Shown: piece after piece, positions 11,188 through 22,006 of the stretch
Numbering within the stretch: the stretch's first letter is position 1
How the letters are laid out: every line of letters starts with the position of its first letter
Source of the DNA: Heterodera schachtii
Lineage: Eukaryota > Nematoda > Chromadorea > Rhabditida > Heteroderidae
DNA length: 64,000 nt
Reading direction: 5' to 3'
Assembly (NCBI GenBank): GCA_023374025.1
Contig: SIJG01000009.1
Coordinates: 31,591-95,590 of the forward strand
Position numbers and translations under genes: made by a program
Notes under the pieces: generated by a model
What the model was told of the DNA's origin: nothing
What the model saw: the letters and a program-made list of their open reading frames with translations, nothing else
Databases searched by the model: none

Positions 11188-12154
11188 ATGACTGACAGGG
11201 AAAAGCATTTGCATTTTGTTCGCCTTGCGGAGGAAGCGGCGCGTTACGACGAAATGGTCCAGGGGATGAAGCAGGTGAAGGAAGGAAGGAAGGAGGAGAC
11301 CAATTCAGAAGAGTGGATCATTAATTACACTTTGCATGCTTAATTAAGGTGATTGAATTGGATGCCAAACTGAACGAAAATGAACGCAAATTGTTGGCCG
11401 TCGCGTACAGAAAGTCAGTCACTGGGCAACGCTTCGCTTGGCGTGGCATTGCGTCCGTCGTGGCACGAGGCAAGGGCACGAAGAGACAGCTGGAGATGGT
11501 CAAGGAGTTGCTGAACAAGCTGGAGCGCGAGGTGGAAGAGAAGTGCCGTGAAATATTGGTGGGTGGTGGTGGGAATTTTTGTGCCACGAAATTCGGCATT
11601 AATTTGCGTTACTTTCAGGATTTGTTGGACCGTGTTCTGATCAAAGAGGCTGCTGATGATGAAGCGAAAGTGTTCTACTTGAAACTGAAGGCTGACCACT
11701 TCCGCTATATGGCCGAGACACGGGCGGTGAAAAACGGTAAAAGGACAGACGGACGGAAGCATTGTCAAACGGCGGATCAGCAACAATTGGTCAATTTTCA
11801 GATGTTGCGCAGAAGGCAAAGCAAGCGTACCAAGAAGCGTTGGACCTCGCCAAGAACAAACTCCGGCCAATGCATCCGATTCGTCTCACCGTGGCGCTGA
11901 ACTTTGCCATTCTCCAATTCGAAGTGCAGAAATCACCAGCCGATGCTTGCCAAACTGCCCAACGGGTGATGAACAGAAAATTTGTATTTCAAGTTTCAAT
12001 CGGTCTAACTTTTCTTTTACAGGCTTATGACGACGCGACTTCCGATGCGCAGACAACGGCGGGCGAGAGTATTTGCGCGGAGTCCGTCACGATCATGGAA
12101 CTGTTGCAGGACAACATCTCGTACTGGAGTGGCAACACCTCTAAGACGGAGTGA
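11188..12154 (+). CDS. Divergent 14-3-3 protein, five exons
   Basis: Exons 11188-11274, 11349-11558, 11619-11736, 11802-11965 and 12023-12154 join in frame with GT-AG introns of 57-74 bp and give 236 residues, close to the family's usual 245-250. 14-3-3 proteins are dimeric adaptors that bind phosphoserine/phosphothreonine motifs. Family signatures seen are RLAEEAARYDEMVQGMK, DHFRYMAE and VALNFAILQFEV. By position, the phosphate-binding Arg56, Arg127 and Tyr128 and the groove Asn173 are retained, while Lys49 is Arg. The C-terminal helix is unusual: the canonical NFSVFYYEI and STLIMQLLRDNLTLW regions are altered (here VTIMELLQDNISYW) and the usual acidic tail is only NTSKTE. ATG at 11188 starts the first helix directly. 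A polyadenylation-like AATAAA lies near 12258. It is clearly 14-3-3 but not a canonical housekeeping sequence. Confidence 0.93.
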
Positions 12155-12513
12155 AAAACGAACGATCGCTGTATAAATACTACATAATTTTTCATTGTCC
12201 ATTGTGTTGTTTTAATGATCCTTTAATTATATGTATGTACATTTGTATATAAAACGGAATAAATGTTAAACGCTGATACAAAAGTATTAGGGGTCGAAAG
12301 ATGAAAAGCAAAGGTTTGGGGGCCTTAGGGCAGATTTATAGTTTAGAGTCCCTCAAAAATTTTCAGACAATAAAAAAGGATTCTGTAGCTGTTTGGGTCA
12401 CAGCGAATCACGGACCGATTCCAAACAAAAAGCCAAAATACAATATTTTTTAAAAATCACATTTATATTCGAATTTGTATAAATTGCCTTATTTTCTCTA
12501 ATTATCCCCCATG

Positions 12514-12700
12514 GCATGGACGGTCCCAGGGCGGGGGGGGGGGGTACGCGGGGTACGTACTCCGCCCTCCCCCAAGGCCCCTCCTCACCCGAAATTTTTA
12601 AGGAAAACTAGTATTTTTGCTGAAAATTTTAGATTTTCCTTGCTGGTACCCCCCACCAGACCTAGCTTCTCACCCAAATTTTCCAAAAAATTTCGCTAAA
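12514..12700. mobile_element. Partial copy of the GGACGGTCCCAGG element
   Basis: GGACGGTCCCAGG, a G run and TACGCGGGGTACG precede sequence that is the reverse complement of the element at 4105-4446. One end is missing. The upstream motif TTTTCTCTAATTATCCC resembles the end of another small element at 20664. Confidence 0.55.
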
Positions 12701-13237
12701 TTTAGTTTTCACAAATAAAAATACTAAAACCATCCGCAATTTTAATATCTTGCTATTCTTATGAGTGGGTTCTCATTCGGGGATTTTCAGCAGTATTTGT
12801 TTCGGGATCATTTAATGGACAAATTAAATTGCACATTTTGACAACGGCATTAATGCCGTTCTCCACCTGCTGCTGAATATCTCTGCTGAGTGGCGCTATT
12901 TCTCCCCCCCCCCCCCCCCCCCGGCACCCATCAAATAAATATTTGTAATGCAATTAAATTTGTCCCATTAATTTTTGTCCTTTTTTTGCTGAATTCAATT
13001 TTCCGTTATCAGTGCATATGCAAATTTTCGAACTCAATTACGAATATCATTAAAACAGCAGCATAAACAAGAAGTTTAAGCAGTACAACAACAACAGCAA
13101 ATTTTGATGGGAATATTTATCCAAGTCTCAAATTTTTGTGTTTTCGTACATTATTTGCCATTTTTATACGTCAGATTTATTTGCCAATCGAGAGTTATTT
13201 TTCATAAAATGCATTTGATAAACTGATGAATTACGCT

Positions 13238-14598
13238 GCCCGTCAAAATGTCCAAGCGTCATAATGTCCAAGCGTCGAAATGTCCAAGCGTCGAAATGTC
13301 CAAGCATCATAATGTCCAAGCGTCATAATGTCCAAGCGTCGAAATGTCCCCCAAGCTAAAATCAGTCAAAATGTCCCCCAATAAAAAGTTGCGAAAAATC
13401 CGAAAATAAAATTACCTTTTCTAAGGCTTCTTATTATTTATTTTGAAAAATCTACTCATTCAGACTCATATGAATCGTAAAAAAATTGAAATTCTCCAAA
13501 AAAAAGTCGTAAGCGTAAGTTCTTGGAGAACAACGACAATGAAAACGAAGCAAATTCTGAGCACCGTGAAAAAAACGACGAAAACAACGGCTGCGACGAT
13601 GAAATTGAAGAAGAACAAGCATTGTAAACTTCGAACTCGGAACTGCTTGACGACGCCAACGCGTTTGGAGTTCGTCCTGGTGGTCTTTTTCCACTTTTTT
13701 CGTGTTTGTTTTTACGTTTACTCGTTTTATTTTTATTTTATTTTCGTTTTAGCATTCGCGGGGACATCATTTTCTTCTGTTGAATCCGACCACACATACT
13801 TACGGCAGCCCTTGCAATTTGGCATCGACTCGCCCGCCCCCTCAACACTATCATGGCCGTCAACAGTGGAGCAAAACTCGCCATTGGTGCAGTACTCATT
13901 GAGTCCATCGTCAACGACGACATTTCAGCCAGGCACACCAAAACTCACAAAATTATTCATGTCAAAAGTTTTTAAGCCCGTCCTTGGGAAGAAGCCGTCG
14001 TTCGTCGCGCACTATTTCCAATTCCATTTTGGAACGTGCACTCACATGCGGCTATCGCCCTCGCAAGGACCAACAACGGATTCGAAGCAACACATCTTCA
14101 TTTCTCTGTATTTATTACTTATAAAACCACCAAATAAAATAATTTTAGAAGGGTCTTTGTCATCACCCAGCCCTTTCCTCCGATTTCTGCAGGACGCATT
14201 GAAGGACTACGAAAACACGGAAGATTCAATCATGAATGCGCTTGAATTGTTCAATCCCAATGTTTACCCTTTTTTATTCATTCATTTTTTGAAATATTCC
14301 TTTTTCCTGCAATTTTATTTTTTTGTTATTTTGTTTATGCTATTCTGATAAATCGTTAATGAATTATGTGTTTGAAGCCTTAAAAATGTAATTTTCGGAT
14401 TTTTCGCAACTTTTTATTGGGGGACATTTTGACTGATTTTAGCTTGGGGGACATTTCGACGCTTGGACATTATGACGCTTGGACATTATGATGCTTGGAC
14501 ATTTCGACGCTTGGACATTATGACGCTTGGACATTATGATGCTTGGACATTTCGACGCTTGGACATTATGACGCTTGGACATTTTGACAGCGCGCCCC
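13238..14598. mobile_element. Mutator-like element with tandem-repeat inverted ends
   Basis: The left arm is about seven copies of a ~16-bp unit (AATGTCCAAGCGTC variants) followed by AATGTCCCCCAAGCTAAAAT. The right arm (14360-14598) is its inverse, and the inverted similarity extends inward to about 13440. Interior remnants: 13497-13620 in one frame gives SPKKSRKRKFLENNDNENE and an acidic tail ending EEEQAL; 13990-14110 gives RRALFPIPFWNVHSHAAIAL then RTNNGFEATHLHF; 14150-14250 gives PSPFLRFLQDALKDYENTE. The last two blocks look like the C-terminal end of MULE/FLYWCH-type transposases (F..WN...RTNN..E.WH and HPSL.RFI..LK.YE). Frames change between blocks, so it is inactive. The insertion lies in the 3' flank of an F-box remnant; no clean 9-bp duplication was found. 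Confidence 0.7.
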
Positions 14599-14880
14599 GT
14601 CACTCATTTGTCAGCACAGAAGACGGCCCTTTTGTGATGCTTTGTCCGGCTTTTTCTTCTGTTTCTGCCTGTGGCGGAGACAAAGGCCTTAAGTAAGCGC
14701 AAATTCAAATTCGGATAAAAATTAAATCCTTTTTAATTGCTCACCCAATGCAATTAGTGTCACTAAAAAGCCAAATGAACACATTGATTTGATCACTGAT
14801 TTGAATTATGATGGGTTGCTTTGTCCCGATTCTTCTTCTTCTGCCGGTGGCGGAGACAATGGCCTTAATAAGCGCAAAAT
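14590..14880 (-). pseudogene. F-box-like family 3' fragments
   Basis: Two copies of the last-exon sequence (14690-14596 and about 14870-14810; coding SPPP...GQSIT on the minus strand) bracket the end of exon 4 (NCIG-like codons with its GTGAGC donor, about 14760). Upstream exons are gone. Confidence 0.65.
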
Positions 14881-15208
14881 TCAAATTTTGATATGTACAA
14901 AATCAAACGGTAGGGGTCAACTCCGTCTGGCCAACTCCGTCTCAGAACTGTTCAAAAAGCTATAATTTTTTTCTTTGTTATCATTGTTTCTATCATTGAT
15001 TTTGAAAATCATAGATTTTCGAAATTTTGCCAATATGGTCAAATCTTCCTAAAAATTTATTAGGGTGGGTAGTAAGTGAAATGTTTAATTTGGATGCTTC
15101 TTGAAAAAGTTATGGTGCACTAAAGTTGCAAACAAAAAAAATTTTTATGGTCGTGTCTTTTTTTATGGTCGTGAGAACCAGGGGTGTGCGAAAACCAAAA
15201 GAATAATC

Positions 15209-17236
15209 AGAGCACCTCCTTCGGATCCACACCTTCGGAGATTCCCGGCCCAAAACCGTCCGATCGGCAAAATTCGCCATTCAACTGCAGCGCCTGGACG
15301 GAGGCTGGGAGACTCTAGAGCTCAACGTAATCGATGAAATCACGACCAAAATCAAGGCCCTTCAATGGGACACCACCGATGGACCCCTCCCTCCAAATGC
15401 CGTCCTCAAGGTCGTCGAAAAAGCGCCGGACATTTTGATTGGAATCCGAGAGTTTTGGGAATTCTTCACCGGCTGTTCAACGCTGCACTCCGGGCTCCAT
15501 CTCACCCAAACAGTCTTCGGCCCGATGGTCGGTGGGGAAGCTGAATTTCCCGAGGCCCCACGGCACACCCCGACAATCGCCATGCTGACCTCACATCCCA
15601 GTAATGTTGAGTCATTCCCCTCGTCCCGCGCCGTCAATGATTTTTGGAGTCTCGAGGCGATTGGCATCACGGACGACCCGAATCAGAACGACGACCAAAT
15701 CGTCATGCAGCAATTCAGCAACACCTTCCGCCAATTACCGTCTGGCCGGTACTCCGTTCGTCTCACCTGGCGGGACCCTCGTCCTCCACTTCCCTCGAAT
15801 TGGGCCATCGCATATCGCCGACTTCTTTCAACGACCAAGCGGCTGCATGCTCCCCAAGAGCTTCTCGATCGCTATTCCGCCGAATTGACACGGCAGATGG
15901 ACGCCGACATCATTGAGTTGACCGGGCGAGACAACGACGAGCACTTTCTGCCTCACCACGCCGTCATCAATCCCAAGAAACTGCGAATCGTCATCGACGC
16001 CAGTGCTCATGCCAAGGGCACTCCAAGCCTTAACGACTGTCTCCACCGCGGGCCCGTACTGCTTCCCGACCTTTGCGGGATCCTCATCCGCTTCCGATCG
16101 GCAACGATGCCTGTTTTGGCTGACGTCCAAGGGGCTTTCCACGCCATCGAAGTCGAGCCGGACGACAGACGCTTCTGCAAAATGCTCTGGCTGAAAGACC
16201 CCTCCCGGCCCGTCTCAGGCGATAATCTCCTCATTTATCGCTACAAACGGCTCGTTTTCGGCGCAACTTGTTCCCCTTTCATCCTCGCTGCCGTTCTTCT
16301 CCAGCACTTCGACAAGCACGAGCACCCATTCGCCAAAGAGTTGGCCGCGAATATGTACGTCGACAATCTCCTCATCGAATGCGAGACGGAAGAGGAGGCA
16401 ATCGACAAGTCCTCCATCGCCAAAAAAATCCTCAAAGACGCCGACATGAACCTCCAAGAGTTCCTCAGCCACTCCCCAAACGTCATGAAGCAAATTCCCG
16501 AGGACGACCGACTCGACAAAACGCCGGCCAAAGTTTTGGGCCTGACCTGGGACACCCCAAGCGACTGCATCACCTTCAGTCTTCCGAAAGACACAGACGC
16601 CACCGCTACACGGCGTTCAGTCCTGAGCATCATCGCCAGCACGTTCGACCCGCTCGGACTCGTCGGACCATGTCTTCTGCCCGCTAAACGGCTTTTCCAA
16701 CGTCTATGGGGAGAAGGAACCGCCTGGGACGCCCCCCTGCCCGATGCCGAGGCGGCAACTTGGAACCAAACCCTTTCCCTGTGGCAAAACCAAACAATTG
16801 TCATCCCCCGGCACTCCATTCTCGGCAAGCACAGTCGCCTTCAACTCCACGTCTTTTGCGACGCGTCGGAACACACGTTTGCCGCTGCTGTTTGCATCCG
16901 AAGCGAGACTGCCGATTGCTCCCAAGCGAACTTGATCTTCGCCAAAAACCGCCTCCGGCCACGAACCGCGAACCAGCGCTTTACCATCCCTCGACTCGAA
17001 CTCCTCGCCATTCTTGTCGGAATCCGCGCCACTCTCTGGGTCCTCCGTGCGCGTACGCACAATACGGCGGCGCTCCTCTCAACAGCTCAGGCCGAACTCG
17101 CCGCGCCCGTGGATTTGCCTCCTCCGATGGCCCTCTGGCTCCGCGAGACAAAGGCGCAAATGTCCTCCGTGCAGGCGGAGTTGCTGCGCTTGACTGGCGC
17201 TCTGTTTTCGCTTCCGCCCCCGCCCGAGGTGTGCAT
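15209..17236 (+). pseudogene. BEL/Pao pol: protease end, reverse transcriptase, RNase H start
   Basis: The frame is open from the codons for EHLLRIHTFGDSRPKTVRSA to 17236 and beyond. The first ~85 residues match the end of the Pao-family aspartic protease region (WETLELNVIDEI, DILIGIREFWEF). Reverse transcriptase follows: a LRIVIDASA block, then MPVLADVQGAFHAIEV, LVFGATCSPFILA and the catalytic MYVDNLLIECET (the usual Y-V-D-D-x is Y-V-D-N here). A Pao-type connection (AKVLGLTWDTPSDCITF, STFDPLGLVGPCLLPAK) leads to RNase H (LHVFCDASEHTFAAAVCIR, FTIPRLELLAILVGIRATLW). After about 17060 the sequence stops resembling RNase H and becomes an unrelated open stretch (AQMSSVQAELLRLTGAL), perhaps gag-derived or a deletion junction. 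The YVDN replacement and the missing domains indicate it is not autonomous. Confidence 0.88.
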
Positions 17237-17889
17237 TTTTCACTCTGCCTCATGTTTTTGTAATTGGACTTTAACCCCCCCCCCGCCGGGGGCAAGTTGT
17301 CCAAACATCTCCCCCTTTTTAACACTTTTTCTCTTTGTCTCTCCCCGTCCTTTTCCTGCGTTTTTCGCCTCTCTCCTTTTATTCAAATGTGCCGTCGCTT
17401 TTCTCAGCTTTTTTCCTCCCCCCTCTTCTTTGTCTTCCTTTTGGCCAATTTTTGTTCACATCTGCAAATCGTTTTTCCATTTTCCTATGGTACTTCTGTC
17501 GCCCGCCCCCTCTGTGTCTGCTTACTTAAGCCTTGGGCTCCCCCCACACACACACATTATATAATCACTTCTCCTCCTCTCCCCAATTTTCCATCTTCAA
17601 TGCCGATTGCTTTAATCCCCTCGGCCCCTTCTTCTCGTGTCAAATAAATTGTTGTTGGTCGAAGTGTTGGTTGGATCAGGGACAGTAGAGACGGGAGGAA
17701 CACACCCCCCTCCCCGCTGATCACTCACACCGCGAGAACGGCACTCCGTCTGCCCCCCCCCCCCTCTCCTTCTCTCGCCTCGCCACTCTCTCGCCTTCAG
17801 CGTCGCCGCCCAGCGTGGCGAGTCTTGTCGTCTTCTTCAATTGACCCAATCCCTCCCCCCCGTTCGAAATTGAGGCCAGCGTCAACAGC

Positions 17890-18150
17890 CGCCCGATCAC
17901 GTGGGTGTCAGATCAACCGGACTCAGCGAAGCCCCTCACCCCGAAAGACCTCATCCAGCCCGGCCTCCCCAACGACTTGGAAATCGTTGACTCTGATCTC
18001 GACTATGACGACTGTCTCTCCGGTCCCGAGCGTCTCGCCGCACTTTGGAAAGCTTACCGGGAAGCTGCCGACCACTTTTGGCTCAAGTGGAGCCGCGAGT
18101 ACCTCATCGCCATTTGTCGAAACACGGGTTTCGAAAATCAAATTATTTGA
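17890..18150 (+). pseudogene. BEL/Pao integrase C-terminal fragment, part 1
   Basis: In frame from about 17900, a Pro/Asp-rich linker leads to LAALWKAYREAADHFWLKWS and REYLIAI, the segment that follows the integrase core in Pao elements (W...RE....FW.RW..EYL). It ends in non-homologous codons at about 18120, and the matching continuation only reappears at 18925. Confidence 0.75.
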
Positions 18151-18924
18151 TTTGTGCCAAAATGCACATCGGACAAAAACCAAAAATCAATTCAATTTAA
18201 AAATGGTCCGATGTGCAATTACCGCCTTATCAGCGGCTGTCACTCCCCCCCCCCCCCGCAATTCCGTTCCTTATCACCCAAAAATTCTCTCCCCATTTTC
18301 GTTCCCTTTAAATGTGTGCTTAACAAACAGCACTTCATTTCCCCAAATCGACAACAATTTGGGAGCTGAACAGCTCCAACCCCTCGGCCCCATTCACCGT
18401 CCCAATTGTCCCATTTTTGGCCCCCTCTGGCCAATTCATTTCCATGCGCACCTCCCCCCATTTCCATGCGCTCATTTGTCCTGTCCCAATTTCCCTCGCT
18501 CACATTTACTTGTTGTACTGCTCCAACTTCATGTCCTCCAATTTTGGCCCATTTTCACCATTTCAATTGCGATTTTTTTGTGTGATCAGCCAATAGGGCC
18601 ATTTGCATTCACATTTCAATTTGTGGCCTTTGGCCGGATTTTCCTCCCCCATTTGTCCGCCCATTGTCCACTTTTTTGGTTTAATTACCCAAGTTTGAGA
18701 TAAAATTTGGTGTGAATTTTTCCTCTGCACTTGCCCCCCGTTTGACCCCGGCAAAAGTTTCCCGTCCCACTCCTGCTTCCCCTCCCGGCAAATTTCAACG
18801 CCCGAACTCATCGGGCCTTGTCGACACCACCGCGGCGACCTGCACCGCACTCAACTCAAGCGCACAAGGCCAACTCCAAGCAGCTCAACGGAGCGCACTC
18901 AACGCAATCAATCAATCAACGGGT

Positions 18925-19240
18925 GGTGATCGGACACCATTCGAGAACGTGCCGGATGGACCCACAAAGGGCCCCGCCTCCGGGCCCCCACCACACCTCA
19001 CGTCGGCCAAGTAGTCATCGTCGAAGAGGACCTCCGCCCCCGGAACTTATGGCCCATGGGGGTCGTCGTCGCCCTAAATGGCTCCACCCCGAATGTACGG
19101 AGCGTCCAGCTGCGAATGCCGAATGGGCAAACCATCACACGACCAATCAGCCATCTTTGCCCCCTGGAGACCGACAACCAGGCCCCGGACCCCGAATTAG
19201 ACACCGCCGAACCGACCCCGACTAATCAGAGTCGCAGCGA
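18925..19240 (+). pseudogene. BEL/Pao integrase C-terminal fragment, part 2
   Basis: From SDTIRERAGWTHKGPRLRAP, the frame runs through HVGQVVIVEEDLRPRNLWPM and TRPISHLCPLE, the canonical Pao C-terminal module (G..V.....P...W..G, then RP..HL.PLE). The preceding 800 bases (18120-18920) interrupt what should be one ORF. They hold several poly-C runs and Thr/Pro-rich frames but nothing recognisable. Confidence 0.75.
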
Positions 19241-19294
19241 ACCCAAAATTAAGGGTCCGGCGGTGCCGATAGGCGCCGCCGGGAAAGTTTTTTT

Positions 19295-19737
19295 TGAACT
19301 TTTGGTTATATGTATATTTAACGATTTTTTTTACCTGAACATCAGCAGGCATTTGTCGGCTTTTCAAAACAAACATCCACAACACGACTGATAAAATTGA
19401 GCACATATAATTTCACAAAGTTTATGAACAAAGATTTTTCTCGGCATGCGGTGCCATTAAAATTAATTCGTCTCAAAAAATAAAAACCAATTAAAACAAA
19501 TTAGTAAGCAAAATATAATTTCAAGGTCGCTGAACACGAATTTTCTTCAAAGGACGCCGCCAAAAAAAAAAAAATAATCAAATTTTAGAAATTTATTGCA
19601 ATTTTTGAATGAAAATCCATCAAATCAAAAACCGACAAGAAAAAGTAAGCATTCAAAGAGAAAATAGCATCAAATCAAAGTCCAGCAGAGGTAATCAAAT
19701 GGTCGGTCATTTCTTCTTTTCTCAAATGGCCATAGGT
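19295..19737. other. AT-rich spacer
   Basis: No supported gene. CTCGGCATGCGGTGCCATTA and following at 19440-19510 recurs near 22355-22440 with small changes, so this is part of a dispersed repeat. Confidence 0.4.
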
Positions 19738-22006
19738 TCAGTAATTGGCGCGTTTTTCGTTGTTTTGGTCGGCGGGCGGAGACAAAGGCCTAAAATTTGA
19801 ATTCGAAGAATAATTTCAAACCTTTTCAAAAAACGAGAGATAAGGAATAAATAAAGAGAGTATAGAAAAATACGCCTCTCATTTTGGCGTCCTATTTCTT
19901 TATCTCTGTTAACAGAGAAACACTGAATTTACTTAACCACAAATGTGACTTTTTTCGAATGAAATTTTGCATATCGAAAGAGAAAATTTTCATGAAATTT
20001 TCTAAGGGTTTATAAATAAGGCAAATTAAGAGTTTCCTAAAAAGATATTCAAAAAACAAATTTTCAAATGCCTTTAACTGTTTTCGAACTGATCAAATTG
20101 CAAAGTATGTGTGCTTCGAAAAAGTTTCTCCTCCCCAAGAACTTTCTGATGATACCAAGATTTTCCAATTTTGAATGACCAATTTTTGGACATAAAATAA
20201 ATCAAAACATTAAAATGTTGTGGAACGGACGCGAACCTATGCCCCTTCTTCCATTTACTATCATCTCCTACAAAAACCACTTCTCCACACAATGTCAATT
20301 CGTTTTGGCACCACTGATGCTCACCCAATGCAATTTGGACCAGCCAATTCAATTCGGACATCGTGCAAATTGTCCAAAATGTTGTGGTTCCGCTGCTGCT
20401 GGTGCTGAACCGTCTCCCCAAAAGCAACAACATTTGATGATAAACTTCGCTTCTTCAACAGCCAACCATTCATTTTCTCACATTCGAAACATTTGTTCTT
20501 TCCACAATTGCCTTCTTTTTGCAATGTCAACTTTTCTTGGGTCGTTTCGTTCATCAATTCAAATTGGTCCATTGACGAGTCCAAATCCAACAAAATTTCA
20601 ATGTTGTAGCAGGCAGAAGTGGTGGTGGTGGCACGACGGAATGCCTATTGAGAAATAATATATATTTTATTTTCTCTAATTATCCCCAATCTCCATTAAT
20701 CCCCCAGTCTCCAATTACCCCCCCCCCCCCTTTCTGAGCCATGGGGTATAATTAGAGAAAATACGGTATACAATATAAATTTTTATGAAAATACCCTAGA
20801 AAAATGCTTTCCTTTGTCGAGATCATGAAATTTTTATGGGGCGGGAGGCATAACAGAAAAGCATCCCCTTTTGGGGCTACACCAACAATCACGGACAAAG
20901 ATGACGGACGACCTCCTTGAACTTGTTGACCAATTCTTGTCCCTTTGCTGCATAATTGCCAGTGAATCTGCAACACAAATGCTTCGGTTGGCCATCGGTT
21001 GTCGGCGTGTGCAACCATTTGGACAACACTTCGCCAGCAGTTGCACATGCCCCATCATAAGCAATTGGAGCGGGGAACAGACGATAGGAACTGATCGACT
21101 TTAGTTGCGTGAGATCAGTGAACGAAACGACGCAAATTGTTCAAATTTGCAGGAAAATAGAAGGCCAAATGGCGAATGCTTGACTCAAAAATTGGCCAAA
21201 TGTCCTGGGACATTGCATCCCAAATAGGCCTCCCAATGGACACTTGCAATGTCAATTTGGTGCCCCTTCGGTCAAAGATTTGCTTGTTTAAACGGAAAAA
21301 TTCGATGACCGTTGGGTCGATGTATCTGCGCAAAAATGGGACAACATAAATGGGTAAACCGCCAAATGAAAAAAAAAATTAAAAGTTTAAGAAAATTTTT
21401 AAGAAAAAAAAAATTGAAAAATTCTAACGTTTTGCAATTTTGTGTCAACCAATTTCGAAGTCCGAACCCGAATTCGAGCAACAATTCTAAATTTTGACTT
21501 TTTTGTTCAAATTTAAGTCGGCGGGGTTCGAAATCGGTCGAAATAATCATTAAATCGTATTCAACGACCCCGAAAATCTCTATTTGCAAAAAAAAAATTG
21601 TAATCAAAAGGGTCCCTCCCCCCTACGGGGTTTCATCGTGCCAACCAAATTATAAAAGTGCCAAATGCGTAAATATACGCCGAAAATTGATGTTGAATTA
21701 CTCAATTTGAAGGAAACTGAAGCGAATTTTGTTGGGCAGTTCGTGGCACGGAAATCGCATAATTTTGCCACGGATATATACGGAAAGACAAGGCTCTCCG
21801 TCGTCAACGAAACTTTGCCCATAAAATGGTCTTTCGCTTTTCTTGCAAATTGTATATTTTTTCCAAATTGTCAATTCGGGTTGGCAGTCGAAATGCGTGT
21901 CCACCAAAACATCGAAACGGGGCGAAATCGGAGCAAATTTGAAGGCCGAGTTGAAGACGACTGACAGAATGGCAGAATATCCATCCAAACATCTTTGCAA
22001 ATCCAG
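19738..22006 (-). pseudogene. F-box-like family copy 3, divergent and frameshifted
   Basis: Exon 2 (22006-21702) starts WICKDVWMDILPFC and then switches frame before FKFAPISPRFDVLVDTHFD; it ends SFLQIE before GTAATT. Exon 3 (21325-20913) reads YIDPTVIEFFRLNKQIFDRR and later SKWLHTPTTDGQPKHLCC, but its length breaks frame at about 21115, where ISPTILTDL has lost bases. Exon 4 (20644-20325) is open and unusually long (FELMNETTQEKLTLQK, ending GPNCIG before GTGAGC). The last exon is about 520 bp away (19789-19738, GPLSPPADQNNEKRANY). No clear first exon was found. It is the most diverged copy and carries at least two frame breaks, so probably dead, although exon 4 and the last exon are still open. 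Confidence 0.65.
20664..20765. mobile_element. Tiny inverted-repeat element with TTTTCTCTAATTATCCC ends
   Basis: TTTTCTCTAATTATCCC on the left is mirrored by GGGTATAATTAGAGAAAA on the right about 90 bp away, with a 12-14 base C run between. This layout is typical of a MITE; no target duplication was confirmed. Confidence 0.5.

Larger units (their letters stand above)
15206..19260 (+). mobile_element. Truncated and interrupted BEL/Pao LTR retrotransposon
   Basis: Three collinear pieces of a Pao-type pol polyprotein are present, and the G+C content is much higher than in the surroundings. Piece 1 (15209 to about 17060) is the end of the retropepsin region, reverse transcriptase and the start of RNase H. 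Piece 2 (about 17900-18115) and piece 3 (18925-19215) are the C-terminal part of the integrase. The 5' protease start, gag, most of RNase H and the integrase core are missing, and no LTR pair was found. The gaps 17240-17890 and 18120-18920 are pyrimidine-rich non-coding sequence. The 5' limit is a stop in frame near 15205. Confidence 0.85.

Noticed and set aside
13241..13345. CRISPR-like short repeats (also at 29763 and 49290)
   Set aside because: The units are head-to-tail with no unique spacers, and inverted copies occur at the other end of each element. They are transposon arms in a eukaryotic genome.
13443..14348. Single 301-codon ORF
   Set aside because: Only its last ~30 codons match a transposase block. 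The other recognisable blocks lie in different frames, so it is a remnant and not one protein.
15435..17564. A 709-codon ORF as one protein
   Set aside because: Homology starts 220 bp upstream of the first ATG and ends near 17060; the last ~130 codons are pyrimidine-rich sequence open by chance.
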